Below the pieces are notes generated by a model. It worked only from the letters and a program-made list of their open reading frames with translations, searched no databases and was not told where the DNA came from. Positions 15,722 to 25,474 of a stretch of 37,812 bases of DNA are shown here, piece after piece. Made by a program: the position numbers and the translations under genes. The stretch's first letter is position 1; the number at the start of each line of letters is the position of its first letter. This DNA comes from a virus. The stretch is taken from the IMG/VR virus record IMGVR_UViG_3300017951_000039, positions 1-37,812 of that record; one strand, given 5' to 3'.

Positions 15722-17338
15722 TTAGAATGAACCACCAGTTACAGGGTTTCTCATAACAATTTTCAACACTTTGGTAGGATCTTTCACCCATACTGCTGGC
15801 ATGGTTTGAGTCATGTAAACTCTGTAACCATTAAAGTTACCAGAAGAAGCAAAGCCTTGAGTACGTCCCATGTAGTCCATAGTACCGTTTTGGTAGAACC
15901 ACTTCAATTGGTTATCCCAAGACAACTTCAACAAGTGAATGTTATCATTACCATTTTCAGTCACGTCAAAGATGATGAAGCTGTAAGAGCTCAAAGGACG
16001 TCCATCAATCAATGGATTCTCAACATCATTAGTGTGAAGATTATCAAATGCAGGATTCAATACAAACTTAACATTTGCCAAGAAAGGAATAGTGAAGCTG
16101 GTGTAAGCAAAACCGAAGTCAAGATCCATACCACTACCTTTAACAGCACCAATGTCAGATGCATTCTGAACTAAACCAGAACCATATACCTCATCAGCAA
16201 TAGCCTTGTTGATCAACTGCATACCACCGATACCAGTTTGAACAACCAAAGAACGCTGTGGGTCTGGTCCTTTAAATTCTACTTTACCTTGGTAGAAGTT
16301 GTACAATTCAGACTTGAACATATCAAGAGTGAAAGAAGATTTGTTGTATACTCTCTTGAATGAGTTATCCAATTGAGCCCACAAACCTACAGACAATCTG
16401 ATATCATCTGGTCCGTCTTGCTTAACCTTACCACCTTTACCCCACATGAGGTAAGTTTCAATGTCATTAGCAATTTTGCTAAGGTGAGCTGCTTCCATAT
16501 TAGTAACGAAAGTTCTGCTTAATCTACCTTCTTCAAATGCTTGACGTGCACCAGCTTTACCCATGCTAGCTACCAATTCTTCAATAGAAGAAACAGAAGG
16601 GTTACCGCTTTCATCAAAGTTTCTCCAGATTTCCGTTACAGGCACAGTACCATCAGCATTCAAACCACCTTTGATCATCAAATCAGCGCGGCTAGAAATA
16701 GAGTAGTGTACGTGTGCTTCAGCTCCACCAACAAAGTTGTAGAACTCACGGAATCCAGAACCAGTTTCAATGTCAGAGAATCTCTCACCGTATTCACCAC
16801 GTGCAGAACCTTTTCTGAAGTACTTAGTTCCAGCAGCCAAGTAAGAGTTATCTAAAGAAACAGCACTGTTGTTGTTTACCAACTGAACAGTGTAGATGAA
16901 TCCGTCACCAGCAGGAATAATGTCATCAGCAGTGATGTACATTTCCAAACCATTGTACTTATCATAAGTAATGATATCACCGTGACCAAAAGCTCTTTTA
17001 GAAAGCTTGATCTTGAAGGTAGTACCATCAACACCTTTTGCGTCATTTGCTGGCTCAATGTCAGCTACAACAAAAGGTAAATCTTGAGCGATAGGAGTTT
17101 GCCATTTGTACTCACCACGTGCGTTGTCTACCAAGATTGTATTCTTTCCACCAAAAGAAGCCATTTGATACAAAGGCATTTCTACCTTCTGGGTCATAGC
17201 CCAAAGATCAACTGGTCCCATATCCATAGGCTCGGCAGAACCAAGCATCTGGGTAAGGTGATAAGAATCAACATGAGAACTTGCTTTGTAGCTAGTATCT
17301 CTTAGGAAAATTCCATTGTTTAAAACAGGAGTTGCCAT
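15722..17338 (-). CDS. Major capsid protein candidate
   Basis: 538 residues. No short motif is diagnostic, so the call rests on context: first large gene after portal and acidic scaffold candidate, a length typical for HK97-fold capsids of large Bacteroidota phages, codon use biased to common codons, and a strong terminator right behind. Start MATPVLNNGIFLRDTSYKAS. Internal segments include EIWRNFDESGNPSVSS and a Gly-rich PDPQRSLVVQTGIGGMQLI stretch at about 360-380, ending KIVMRNPVTGGSF. It would form the icosahedral shell. Main alternative: another abundant virion protein. Confidence 0.75.
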   Translation of the reverse strand: MATPVLNNGIFLRDTSYKASSHVDSYHLTQMLGSAEPMDMGPVDLWAMTQKVEMPLYQMASFGGKNTILVDNARGEYKWQTPIAQDLPFVVADIEPANDAKGVDGTTFKIKLSKRAFGHGDIITYDKYNGLEMYITADDIIPAGDGFIYTVQLVNNNSAVSLDNSYLAAGTKYFRKGSARGEYGERFSDIETGSGFREFYNFVGGAEAHVHYSISSRADLMIKGGLNADGTVPVTEIWRNFDESGNPSVSSIEELVASMGKAGARQAFEEGRLSRTFVTNMEAAHLSKIANDIETYLMWGKGGKVKQDGPDDIRLSVGLWAQLDNSFKRVYNKSSFTLDMFKSELYNFYQGKVEFKGPDPQRSLVVQTGIGGMQLINKAIADEVYGSGLVQNASDIGAVKGSGMDLDFGFAYTSFTIPFLANVKFVLNPAFDNLHTNDVENPLIDGRPLSSYSFIIFDVTENGNDNIHLLKLSWDNQLKWFYQNGTMDYMGRTQGFASSGNFNGYRVYMTQTMPAVWVKDPTKVLKIVMRNPVTGGSF

Positions 17339-17376
17339 AATTGATTGTTATTAATTGATTATTATTTGTTTTTTAG

Positions 17377-18672
17377 TTAAAACCTTTTAAATATGTTATT
17401 GCTTCTAGGAATCTTTCTTTTTGAAGAGCTGCGTGTTTTAGTATCTTCTTCACGTTGCTCTACTCCAAGAGAGGAACCACCAGCATTTGCTTGTTCAGTC
17501 TTAAGCTTTCTTACCGTTTTCTCTACACTCTTTTGTGCTCCTTTCTCCATGATCTTGGATTTGTATCCATCAGGATCAGATAACAACCACAGTGCTTCTG
17601 AAATTAGTGTATAGTTTGGTTCAACAAACTGATACTTTTCAAGCAAGTGACCTAACAAGTTTGTATTTCTACCACTTACAGAAGGATAGTTTGGTTGAAC
17701 TAAACCGTTGTATAGCATAGACTGAGTCTTTCTATCAACTTTTAAATCACCCAAAGCACCATCTTTAAGGGTATTATATACGTTCTCCATGTATTGTTGA
17801 GAAGCTTGTTCTTGTTGTCTTTTACGCATTTCTTGTTCTTGCAATTTCTGTGCAACAACCTTTTCTTGCATTTTGTCCAACTTTGGTTTGAACTTAGCGG
17901 CTTGTTGTTCAAGCTTTCCTAAGTCTTTCCAAACTTCAATCTCCTCTGCAATCTCTTCTGCTGTTCCGTATCCTGTAGCTTGAAGGTAATCTCTGATAAT
18001 AATTTCTTGATCTCTTTCAGATTTAACATCAAGCGTTTTCTTTGTTTCCGCTTGAGCTAAAGTTGAAAATAGACCTTTCAGATCTGTACCTCCATCAGCC
18101 ACGTAACGTGCAGCAATCTGGAGTTCTTGTGGTAAACTTTCAAAGAACTGTTTGGGTGTCTCTCTTCTAACCTGATGAGCTCTCTCTTCTAAGTTAGCTT
18201 CAATGAGTTCTTCCCAGTCTTTTGCTGAATATTCTTCCAGCGGTTTATCATCATCAAAAGGAACAATCTTGTCTTCTTTAATAAGCTTGTTAAATACATC
18301 ACTTATTCCAGAAATCTTTTTTCTTCCTCTTGTTTCTTTTTTCTCATCCTCTTCATCTTCATCCTCGTCAAGTGCTTTAAAAACATCTTCTGCACTTTCC
18401 TTGGTTTCAGACTTTTTATTTTCTGTTGACTCCTCAACATCTTTAACATCTTCAGAATCTTTAGAATCTTCTAAATCTTCTGAATCTTCTGAATCTTTTG
18501 GTTCTGTAAAAGAGAAGTCCGCATCTACTGTTGGTTTGCTAAATACAGATTTAGGTTTACTTTCTTCTGGGACTGTTACGCTATCTGCACCAGCTGCACC
18601 ATCAAAAAGAGAATCTAAATCAATATCTACTTGAGCTACTTTGCTCTCTACTGTTTTAGTTTCTGTTGCCAT
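17377..18672 (-). CDS. Acidic scaffold/head-assembly protein candidate
   Basis: 431 residues. Residues about 45-120 are an extreme Asp/Glu/Ser/Lys low-complexity region (repeats such as DSEDSEDLEDSKDSEDVKD). Residues about 130-330 are helical and Gln/Glu/Lys-rich, and the tail is basic (RSSSKRKIPRSNNIFKRF). An acidic, helical protein with a basic C-terminus between portal and capsid genes is the usual profile of a scaffolding protein, whose basic tail contacts the shell. No protease motif seen. It carries the promoter-like motif at 18702-18720, so scaffold and capsid may form one transcript. Confidence 0.65.
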   Translation of the reverse strand: MATETKTVESKVAQVDIDLDSLFDGAAGADSVTVPEESKPKSVFSKPTVDADFSFTEPKDSEDSEDLEDSKDSEDVKDVEESTENKKSETKESAEDVFKALDEDEDEEDEKKETRGRKKISGISDVFNKLIKEDKIVPFDDDKPLEEYSAKDWEELIEANLEERAHQVRRETPKQFFESLPQELQIAARYVADGGTDLKGLFSTLAQAETKKTLDVKSERDQEIIIRDYLQATGYGTAEEIAEEIEVWKDLGKLEQQAAKFKPKLDKMQEKVVAQKLQEQEMRKRQQEQASQQYMENVYNTLKDGALGDLKVDRKTQSMLYNGLVQPNYPSVSGRNTNLLGHLLEKYQFVEPNYTLISEALWLLSDPDGYKSKIMEKGAQKSVEKTVRKLKTEQANAGGSSLGVEQREEDTKTRSSSKRKIPRSNNIFKRF

Positions 18673-18701
18673 AATATCGTTGGTTTTGTAATTACTAATA
18701 G

Positions 18702-18720
18702 TTACATATACAATATAAAA
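18702..18720 (-). promoter_or_regulatory. Candidate late promoter motif (variant)
   Basis: Minus strand TTTTATATTGTATATGTAAC, a looser match to the TTTTGTATATTATNTATGTA motif, 30-48 bp before the ATG of the scaffold candidate. Confidence 0.4.
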
Positions 18721-18821
18721 AAATTTTTGCTATTAAACTTACAAAATGCAACTAATGTTTTTGATTTTGTGCAGTATATAGCTATCTATATTTTTTCTTT
18801 ATGTAAATATATTTAGAAGGT

Positions 18822-21587
18822 TTATTTTTTATCTTCTTTCTTAGACTTAGAACCTTGAACATCATACTTGTTCTTATTCTCTCTTGCAATTTGAAGTTGT
18901 TTATCCGCAACCTCTCTTTGAGCTGCTAATTTTTCTCTTTCAATTTGCATTTTAGAATTCTCCATAGAGTTCTTTATAGAAGCCTGCTCTCTCTTAAAGC
19001 TAAAGTCTTCTCTTCTCTCATTGGTTCTTCTCATTTCCTTCATTGCATCTTGATAGTCTGATACTTTGTTTTCATTAATATCAACCATAGCTCCATATCC
19101 TGCAGCTCTAATTTCTGCAACCTGAAGATCTTTTTGTCTTTCTTTCTCAGATTCTGCTGCGTCAAATTGCATTTTCATTTGCTGCTCTTGAGCTTTAGCT
19201 TGAAGCTGTTGTTCTTGCATTTCTCTTTGCTGCTGCATTTCTTGTTCTCTTAATTGCAGTTGTTTGCTTTCTGCATCTTTTAAGATATCAGAAACTTCAG
19301 CAATAGAATCAGCTTTAATGATATTACCAAGATCATAGATGCTTGCGCCTGAAGTATTATTTTGAATTGCCAATTGTTTTAATTGGTCAAGAATTGCTCT
19401 ATGATTTGTTTTAGTTGTAGCAAATACGTTAAAATCCCTTAGTAAAAGATCAGTACCGTTAATTTGGAAGTTTACTTTTTCTGCAGCAGATGATATATAA
19501 GATAATCTTACACTAGGATTTGTACTATAATAAAACTGCGCAAGATCAGTACGCATCTGATGTACTCTTGGCATTAAATGATCTGAGTGTTGCGTAAAGT
19601 AAATTTCAGTTTGTGCATAAGACTGATTTAAAGCCTGTGTAACACCTGTTGCCGTTTCATTACCCATTGGTGCTCCTAGTCTCTGCGGATTAACACCAAT
19701 AGCATCAAAAGCTTGTTGTTTAAAATAATTAGCTAACTGAATGCGTGACATTAATCTATTAGTTTGCTCCATGTTTAGAGTCTGATAATGATTAAAGTTT
19801 GTTGCATTCTCTGTGTTTGTAATGGATGTGTCCAAAGGAAGCATTTGGAAATCTTTCATTGCTACAAAAGCTTTAGCATAATTTCCTCTACCCCAATCTT
19901 CACCCATAGAATGTCTAGGTAATGCGTTTTGATCAAACATAATTACAGTACCTAGTTCATCTACTAGAATATCTGCAATCTGATTATTAACCATGTTGTA
20001 TCCAACCTGATACGCTTTCATTAGATCAACAAGAGATGTAGATCTAGTATTGCGGTCAGAGAATACGCGTCCTTCTACAGGAAGCTTGCAACCATACAAA
20101 GAGTTATCACCTTTAAATTGGAAAGGAATCTTTCCTGGTTTTTCTCTATTAATACCTAAATAAATAGGATTAATATTATTGCTTGCGTCTGATTTCCAAA
20201 ATGCAGGTAAGTTTGGTCCAATCTTAACACCACCCCATACTTCATTAATCCAAATCCAATCAATATGCTCACCTTGAACTAGATTGTTTTTAGTTTTATT
20301 TTTAAAGATGGTTGTGTCATAAATTGGTTTTTCTGTAACCTTAAAGGTTTCATCAATGATCTCCTGAATTACCTCCCCTTCTTCTGTTATTTTAGTAAGG
20401 TGTCCAACTTTCCGTTGAGTTTTCCAATAAACTGTGGTGACTCTCATTAAGGACCCTTCCCCCCAATTAGGTAAATCATCTCCCTCGTTCAGAATAGAAC
20501 TGATGATATCACCCCCATATTCAGGAGAACTGTTCCAATTACTTACAAATTGTCTATAAGCCAAGCTTGGTGAACCTGTGTTCCATTCATGAGACTTTGT
20601 AGGATCATAGTATGCGCCATCATTTTGATAACCGGATACCTGATATCTACCTGATTTAGCAGGATAGATCTCCTGTAAAGACTCTAATTGCTTTTCATTC
20701 ATGAGATATCCATACTTATCAACTACATCAGCAACGGTCATTAGATCCATTTTACCCGCATAATTAGATTGGGATATATATCTGGCATCTGGTGACTTTT
20801 GATAGAATGTAAGTACAGGATTCCAAAGCTCTAACTCATAGTCATCCTCAAGCATTCTAAAATGCCAGAACTCTCTGTCTGTAATAAGCATATCTCTAAA
20901 TGCACGCTCTTCTAGTTCTTGCATTTTAAAACGTTCTTCATCAACATTCAATTGATGAGAAGCCCATTCTTCTACCAGTGATCTATAATCTTTACTGAAG
21001 AAGTCTTGAATTTCAGGAAGGGTTTTAATATTTTCAGGTGCTAGCTGTTGTTGGAATTGCTCATCATTAGGATCAGCACCCATCTCAATCATCTTGAGCA
21101 TTAGTTTATTTGAAGCATCTCTTAATAGATTCTCTTCAATCATCATTCTTTTTTGCTCTAGCATTTCATTGTAAGACAAATCATCTACAGCTCTAAACTG
21201 AACTTTTGAAAATCTTTTAGAGAATTCTCCAGATAGTACGTTTACAACATTTGGAATAATGGGGTAAAATTTAAGTTCTAAGGCTGACTCATCCTCCTTA
21301 GTAAGAACATCTACAAGATCTTTATACTCATTGTCTTCTTCTACAATGTAGTCGCTCTTATCAATAATTCCTTTTGCAAGCTTGTAGTTTTTTAAAAGCT
21401 TTCTAGAATTTTGTCTAAGGAATTGCATACCCTGCAATTCCAGCCAGTCCAAATTCCAAGCAGCCCAGTTTTCATCTTTCTTTTTAGCAGGAAGAAACTG
21501 CAAAGGCTGGGTAAGGCTTGACGTGGTTGGGTACCCGCTATCAGCTTTGGCACCGTTCTTTAATTGCATTGCATTGAATACCTTCAT
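18822..21587 (-). CDS. Portal protein
   Basis: 921 residues, long for a portal but usual for large Bacteroidota phages. It follows TerL directly (2 bp gap) and precedes the scaffold and capsid candidates. Residues about 50-730 form the mixed core with features such as WNPVLTFYQKSPDARYISQ and a long central helix zone. Residues about 780-920 are a Gln/Glu/Lys-rich coiled coil (QQREMQEQQLQAKAQEQQ) ending in KSKKEDKK. It would form the dodecameric ring at one capsid vertex through which DNA is pumped. The assignment is by context, length and architecture. Confidence 0.8.
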   Translation of the reverse strand: MKVFNAMQLKNGAKADSGYPTTSSLTQPLQFLPAKKKDENWAAWNLDWLELQGMQFLRQNSRKLLKNYKLAKGIIDKSDYIVEEDNEYKDLVDVLTKEDESALELKFYPIIPNVVNVLSGEFSKRFSKVQFRAVDDLSYNEMLEQKRMMIEENLLRDASNKLMLKMIEMGADPNDEQFQQQLAPENIKTLPEIQDFFSKDYRSLVEEWASHQLNVDEERFKMQELEERAFRDMLITDREFWHFRMLEDDYELELWNPVLTFYQKSPDARYISQSNYAGKMDLMTVADVVDKYGYLMNEKQLESLQEIYPAKSGRYQVSGYQNDGAYYDPTKSHEWNTGSPSLAYRQFVSNWNSSPEYGGDIISSILNEGDDLPNWGEGSLMRVTTVYWKTQRKVGHLTKITEEGEVIQEIIDETFKVTEKPIYDTTIFKNKTKNNLVQGEHIDWIWINEVWGGVKIGPNLPAFWKSDASNNINPIYLGINREKPGKIPFQFKGDNSLYGCKLPVEGRVFSDRNTRSTSLVDLMKAYQVGYNMVNNQIADILVDELGTVIMFDQNALPRHSMGEDWGRGNYAKAFVAMKDFQMLPLDTSITNTENATNFNHYQTLNMEQTNRLMSRIQLANYFKQQAFDAIGVNPQRLGAPMGNETATGVTQALNQSYAQTEIYFTQHSDHLMPRVHQMRTDLAQFYYSTNPSVRLSYISSAAEKVNFQINGTDLLLRDFNVFATTKTNHRAILDQLKQLAIQNNTSGASIYDLGNIIKADSIAEVSDILKDAESKQLQLREQEMQQQREMQEQQLQAKAQEQQMKMQFDAAESEKERQKDLQVAEIRAAGYGAMVDINENKVSDYQDAMKEMRRTNERREDFSFKREQASIKNSMENSKMQIEREKLAAQREVADKQLQIARENKNKYDVQGSKSKKEDKK

Positions 21588-21589
21588 AT

Positions 21590-23779
21590 TTATCTAATAT
21601 TTTTAAATGCAGATCTTTTTATTTTATGACCTCCAAGAGTAGTTTTACCACGTCCTAAATTTTTAAACGGACTATACTTTAATTTATACAAATTTTTTGA
21701 ATTATCCAAAGAATTGTCTGATTCTGACTCTCTTCTTTTCAAATATCCTCTATTTGACTCTTGAATCTTTGAAAAAGCCACTAATGCTGAAAAAGCTACC
21801 AATCTATCCACGTTAAGTCCAGGATAATATGCAAGCATTTCTTTAAGTAACATTGGATCCGGTATTCTTTCAATACCCAGAGTTGTATTTAAAACATTTC
21901 CATCTTGATCTGTCTCCACGTCAATCTCTTCTCTTAAGAATTCAATTGCATAAGAAATAAGGTGGCTTTTAAACAACGTACCTGTATTCTTCCACCCATA
22001 TTCTTGATACACAGTTCTGTTACTTCCTAGGTCTTTTAAGAAAAGAATTTGCTGTTTAGGAACCAGATACTTTTGTTTTTTCTTAGCAATCATATGCTGT
22101 ATAAAAAGAGATATGTTGTTCTCCACAAGAGTCCAAGCATTATACCATTCTATAATTAATTCCAGTTGCTCATGTGTTTTATTAATATCATCATATCTAC
22201 CACACCAAGCAGCTACAATTTTAGCAGGTTCAATAAAATGCTCAAGACCGTTTTGAGTTTCCCTAGTTATCTCTACAGAATTCTTGTAAACAAAAATACT
22301 ACATAAAGAATCTGATGTAGTTGTTTTACCTTCAGATACGGGGTCAATGGATGCATAATAAGCACCAAACTCTGGATTAGATATAGGTCTTTCCCAAACA
22401 ACCAAACAACCCGTTTTATCTTGAGCTTTCTTGTTTACAGGAAACTCTGAGATAGGTAACTTGTTTGATCTTTTAGCCATAATTCCATCTTGAACTCTTT
22501 CAAGTTCTATATGCTCATATGCATAATCTTTATCCTCAATCTTTTTAAGCTGTTTAGATATAATACCTTGAGGAAATACTGATTCTTTTCTATAAGCAAA
22601 AGCTTCTGCAATATTGGTTGGTTTCTGAGAAATACGCAGTTGATATTGCTCAGGGTTTAGATCAGCCTTCCACTTTACTCTTTCTAATCTAATTGCTTCT
22701 AATGCATCTTCTATAAGTGAATTACCATACTTGTCAATGTGAGGAGGCATAGACCACTGTTCTGGTATAAAGAGGCCTGCTAATCCAATAGTGCCGTCTG
22801 CATCCATCAGATTAGTTTCTACAGCATATATATCATTTGAGGTAGGATTTAATATCATTTCCTTTAATGGTTCACACTGATCAAGATCACCCACAGAACC
22901 AGCGGCTATAAACATACCTGTAGTTACCATACCAGAAGACATTGCAGGACGCAAATACTCATATGTCTGCATCATCTTGGGGGCAATACCAGCCTCTTCA
23001 TGAAAGAAGTAAGTTGTTGGACCACCTACACCAGTTGTTGCATTCTTTTCAAAAGAAGCACCTTGTATCTTAGATTTAAGACCTCTGGACGTTTTTCTAT
23101 TACCAACTTTAACTTCAATCTGCTGTTGCCATAGCAATACTTTCTCTGGGTTACTTGGTCTATACCAGGCCGTGTGCTCATTTAAAAATGTCTTGTATTC
23201 ATCAAGAAACTTCCAAGAACCTTTATCATTGATATAGTCTTTTAATGATGCACCAATCTTACACGTACTACCTTCTTCAAACCAGTATGTGTTAATGATC
23301 TTACCCATATGAAAGTAAGAAGATGCAATCTGACGTTTCTTTAGAATAGCAGAGTGTTTATGATTAAGTTCTGCTAGTAATTCATAAAGAGCCATGTGAT
23401 ATTGAGCATCACGTACTTTAGCAAAACCATATTTCTTTTCTTCCTTGTCATAGATAGGAAGAAAGTTTAACCACATGTAATAATCACGGGTTAAATACCA
23501 AGTATGGGAACCATCTTTATAGATAGCTCCCACACGGCATTTATTTTTTTGATCATCCCAATAATCTATAAAATCTCTAGATCTAAAAGGTGCACCGCAG
23601 TAAAACCCTTCCTTATTAAAATGAATTGCTTCTTTGTTAAATAAAAAGCTTGTTTCATTAAAATTATATAGACCGGGTTCTTTAAATATAGATAGTATAA
23701 ACTCAGAAAAATCTTGCCTTGTTTCAAAGTTTGTTAGAGTCCATTGACCACCTTCATATGTTGGGATTTCTATAAACAC
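21590..23779 (-). CDS. terL: Terminase large subunit
   Basis: 729 residues. ATPase part: Walker A-like segment KKRQIASSYFHMGK (147-160), Walker B with catalytic Glu TYFFHEEAG (256-264). Nuclease part: YYASIDPVSEGK (475-485) with Asp479 as first metal ligand and later acidic residues near GLNVDRLVAFSALVAF. It packages and cuts DNA at the portal. The start is unusual: GTG at 23779-23777, sharing a base with the TAG stop of the GroES-like gene (TAGTG). No ATG is available before residue 102, so GTG start with coupling is likely. Confidence 0.9.
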   Translation of the reverse strand: MFIEIPTYEGGQWTLTNFETRQDFSEFILSIFKEPGLYNFNETSFLFNKEAIHFNKEGFYCGAPFRSRDFIDYWDDQKNKCRVGAIYKDGSHTWYLTRDYYMWLNFLPIYDKEEKKYGFAKVRDAQYHMALYELLAELNHKHSAILKKRQIASSYFHMGKIINTYWFEEGSTCKIGASLKDYINDKGSWKFLDEYKTFLNEHTAWYRPSNPEKVLLWQQQIEVKVGNRKTSRGLKSKIQGASFEKNATTGVGGPTTYFFHEEAGIAPKMMQTYEYLRPAMSSGMVTTGMFIAAGSVGDLDQCEPLKEMILNPTSNDIYAVETNLMDADGTIGLAGLFIPEQWSMPPHIDKYGNSLIEDALEAIRLERVKWKADLNPEQYQLRISQKPTNIAEAFAYRKESVFPQGIISKQLKKIEDKDYAYEHIELERVQDGIMAKRSNKLPISEFPVNKKAQDKTGCLVVWERPISNPEFGAYYASIDPVSEGKTTTSDSLCSIFVYKNSVEITRETQNGLEHFIEPAKIVAAWCGRYDDINKTHEQLELIIEWYNAWTLVENNISLFIQHMIAKKKQKYLVPKQQILFLKDLGSNRTVYQEYGWKNTGTLFKSHLISYAIEFLREEIDVETDQDGNVLNTTLGIERIPDPMLLKEMLAYYPGLNVDRLVAFSALVAFSKIQESNRGYLKRRESESDNSLDNSKNLYKLKYSPFKNLGRGKTTLGGHKIKRSAFKNIR

Positions 23780-24060
23780 TATTCAATGCTTTCAATTATA
23801 GCAAAAACATCTCCAGCATTTATAAGTAAATGTTTTTCACCATCATGTTTCATTTCTGTTGGAACACAGTAATCTGCATATTGAATAAAATCTCCAGATT
23901 TAATCTCTTCAACTTCAGCACCTACAGCTACAACATATCCCTGATATACTTTTTCTAAAGCTGTATCTGGGATAATAATATTAGTACCAGGTATAGTTCT
24001 TTCTGCTTCTTTAGCCTTTATTAGAACCTTTTTTCCTACGGGGACTATTTTTGTTTTCAT
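23779..24060 (-). CDS. GroES-like co-chaperonin
   Basis: 93 residues, the size of Cpn10. The start KIVPVGKKVLIKAKEAE is the first beta strand. Residues 20-37 (ERTIPGTNIIIPDTALEK) match the GroES mobile loop with its hydrophobic GroEL-binding tripeptide. VYQGYVVAVGAEVEEIKSGD followed by FIQYADYC matches the barrel core (form: GxVVAVGxGxxxxxxVKxGDxVxF), ending DVFAIIE. Phage versions such as T4 gp31 replace host GroES to fold the large capsid protein in GroEL. It lies directly before TerL in the head module, consistent with that role. Confidence 0.85.
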   Translation of the reverse strand: MKTKIVPVGKKVLIKAKEAERTIPGTNIIIPDTALEKVYQGYVVAVGAEVEEIKSGDFIQYADYCVPTEMKHDGEKHLLINAGDVFAIIESIE

Positions 24061-24136
24061 TCTTTTCTTTATTTGGTTTTATATCAATGGGTTCATCCCA
24101 ATAACAGAAGACCCAGTTTTCTTTTTTGTTTGTCAT
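24011..24136 (-). CDS. 41-residue overlapping mini-protein
   Basis: ATG at 24136-24134 overlapping the TAA of the upstream gene (TAATG); stop TAA at 24013-24011, so the last 50 bp overlap the GroES-like gene in another frame. The product starts MTNKKENWVFCYWDEPIDIK and has a Lys/Asn-rich tail. Coupling by TAATG, used elsewhere in this genome, supports it, but the long overlap and low complexity tail leave doubt. No known function. Confidence 0.4.
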   Translation of the reverse strand: MTNKKENWVFCYWDEPIDIKPNKEKNENKNSPRRKKGSNKG

Positions 24137-24654
24137 TACATTTGATCATAAGCTAAACCTGCACCACCACGAACTTGGCTTTCTTGTTCCTCCTTCATAT
24201 CACTAAAGGCTCCTTTATAAGAATTCCTAATTTGTTCAAACTTGGCTGCAGCATTTACAAGTGAATTAATATTACCATCACGTCCATGCTCAATTTGAGT
24301 TGTTTCCATATATCTGGCCAATCTATCAAGCATTGACTTAATACCCACATATGCTCTATAGGTTGGTGTTTCATAGAGTTTTCTACACATGTCCAATGAG
24401 TATCTTATTTTAGAATCTTCAGTTGATTCTTCTAAACCAACCTGTTCTACTATAATATCTTCTTTCTCATGTTCTGGTAAATTAAAGAATGGATTTAAAT
24501 CAGGATTAGGACAAGACATATAAAACAAATACTGATACACACTCATGTATGTATCAGGATATTCTTCCATTAAGTCTTTTAAAAATTCTAAAGTATAACA
24601 GTGTTCTGTTGGAATCACTTTGCCATTTTGAACATCAAATAGTCTTACTATCAT
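24136..24654 (-). CDS. Conserved protein next to TerL, small-terminase candidate
   Basis: 172 residues, mainly helical. N-terminus MIVRLFDVQNGKVIPTEHC, middle helices (TPTYRAYVGIKSMLDRLARY), C-terminal helix (NAAAKFEQIRNSYKGAFSDM) and a short Gly-rich tail. It lies two short genes upstream of TerL, where a small terminase subunit often lies, and its all-helical profile would allow that. No helix-turn-helix is obvious, so this is a positional guess. It overlaps the nuclease gene before it by 4 bp (ATGA). Confidence 0.5.
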   Translation of the reverse strand: MIVRLFDVQNGKVIPTEHCYTLEFLKDLMEEYPDTYMSVYQYLFYMSCPNPDLNPFFNLPEHEKEDIIVEQVGLEESTEDSKIRYSLDMCRKLYETPTYRAYVGIKSMLDRLARYMETTQIEHGRDGNINSLVNAAAKFEQIRNSYKGAFSDMKEEQESQVRGGAGLAYDQM

Positions 24655-25466
24655 TTTTCATTATCTTTAAACCACATTATAAGACTATCAACTTCATCTT
24701 TTAAATATGGGAGATTATACATTGTAATATCTTCAATTACAGGCTCCCCGTTTACATGTTCATTAATTGGATACCCGTTCTTATCTGTTCCAACTTGTTT
24801 AAATTTTACATGTTGAATTGTAAGCTTACCTATCTTTAGTTTAGGGTTATGCTTTTTAATAATATACGCATAAATACTGAGTTGTAGGTTATAATGATTC
24901 AAATTACAATTATCAAGATGACTAACAGGATTGTACATTTTTGATGTAATACCCTCCCAATTTGTAAAACCTTTCTCTTTAATTTCTTTGTTTGTTTTGT
25001 AATCTGTAATGTTAATATGACCGTTTACAATCTCAACCAAATCAGCTTGTCCGCAAAGCCCAACAGACTTTAGATAGACAAGATGCTCTGGATATACACC
25101 TTCCCCTAGCTTTTGATTTGGTGCTAATTTTATACCATTATCATTTACTAAAGGTTTAATTATAGGTAGTTCCACACCATCACGTTCAATGGTTTTGAAA
25201 TCAAGCATATCTGCTTCTCTTTGGTTATGATACCAATTACCTAATCCAATAGCGCGTTCTGTCTCCCCATCCCATGCGGCAAGTATTTCTTTTTCAGTCA
25301 TACCATACCATTTAGAACGTTTATTTTTAGCAGACTTTTTAGCCTGTGCCTTAGCATTAAACTTAGGTTTAAACATTCCAATAAAGGAGGTTACACTAGT
25401 CCAGTTTATTTGATCCTGGTCTACACTTTCATATACATGTCCATCTTCTTTAAATATAATAGCCAT
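24651..25466 (-). CDS. PD-(D/E)XK nuclease (RecB/Cas4-like)
   Basis: 271 residues. The PD-(D/E)XK motifs are in order: His80 in GLGNWYHNQREA, Asp142 in SVGLCGQADLVEI, Asp155-x-Lys157 in INITDYKTNKEI, and Gln195 in HYNLQLSIYAYI. This is the RecB-family arrangement. Such nucleases process DNA ends in recombination, host DNA breakdown or packaging. It sits between the DNA-binding module and the terminase module. No Cys residues typical of a Cas4 iron-sulfur cluster are visible, so a plain single-domain nuclease is favoured. Confidence 0.85.
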   Translation of the reverse strand: MAIIFKEDGHVYESVDQDQINWTSVTSFIGMFKPKFNAKAQAKKSAKNKRSKWYGMTEKEILAAWDGETERAIGLGNWYHNQREADMLDFKTIERDGVELPIIKPLVNDNGIKLAPNQKLGEGVYPEHLVYLKSVGLCGQADLVEIVNGHINITDYKTNKEIKEKGFTNWEGITSKMYNPVSHLDNCNLNHYNLQLSIYAYIIKKHNPKLKIGKLTIQHVKFKQVGTDKNGYPINEHVNGEPVIEDITMYNLPYLKDEVDSLIMWFKDNEK

Positions 25467-25474
25467 AGTTATTG

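Noticed and set aside
18203-18634. A 143-codon plus-strand frame made mostly of Ser
   Set aside because: It mirrors the Asp/Glu/Lys low-complexity part of the acidic scaffold candidate on the other strand.
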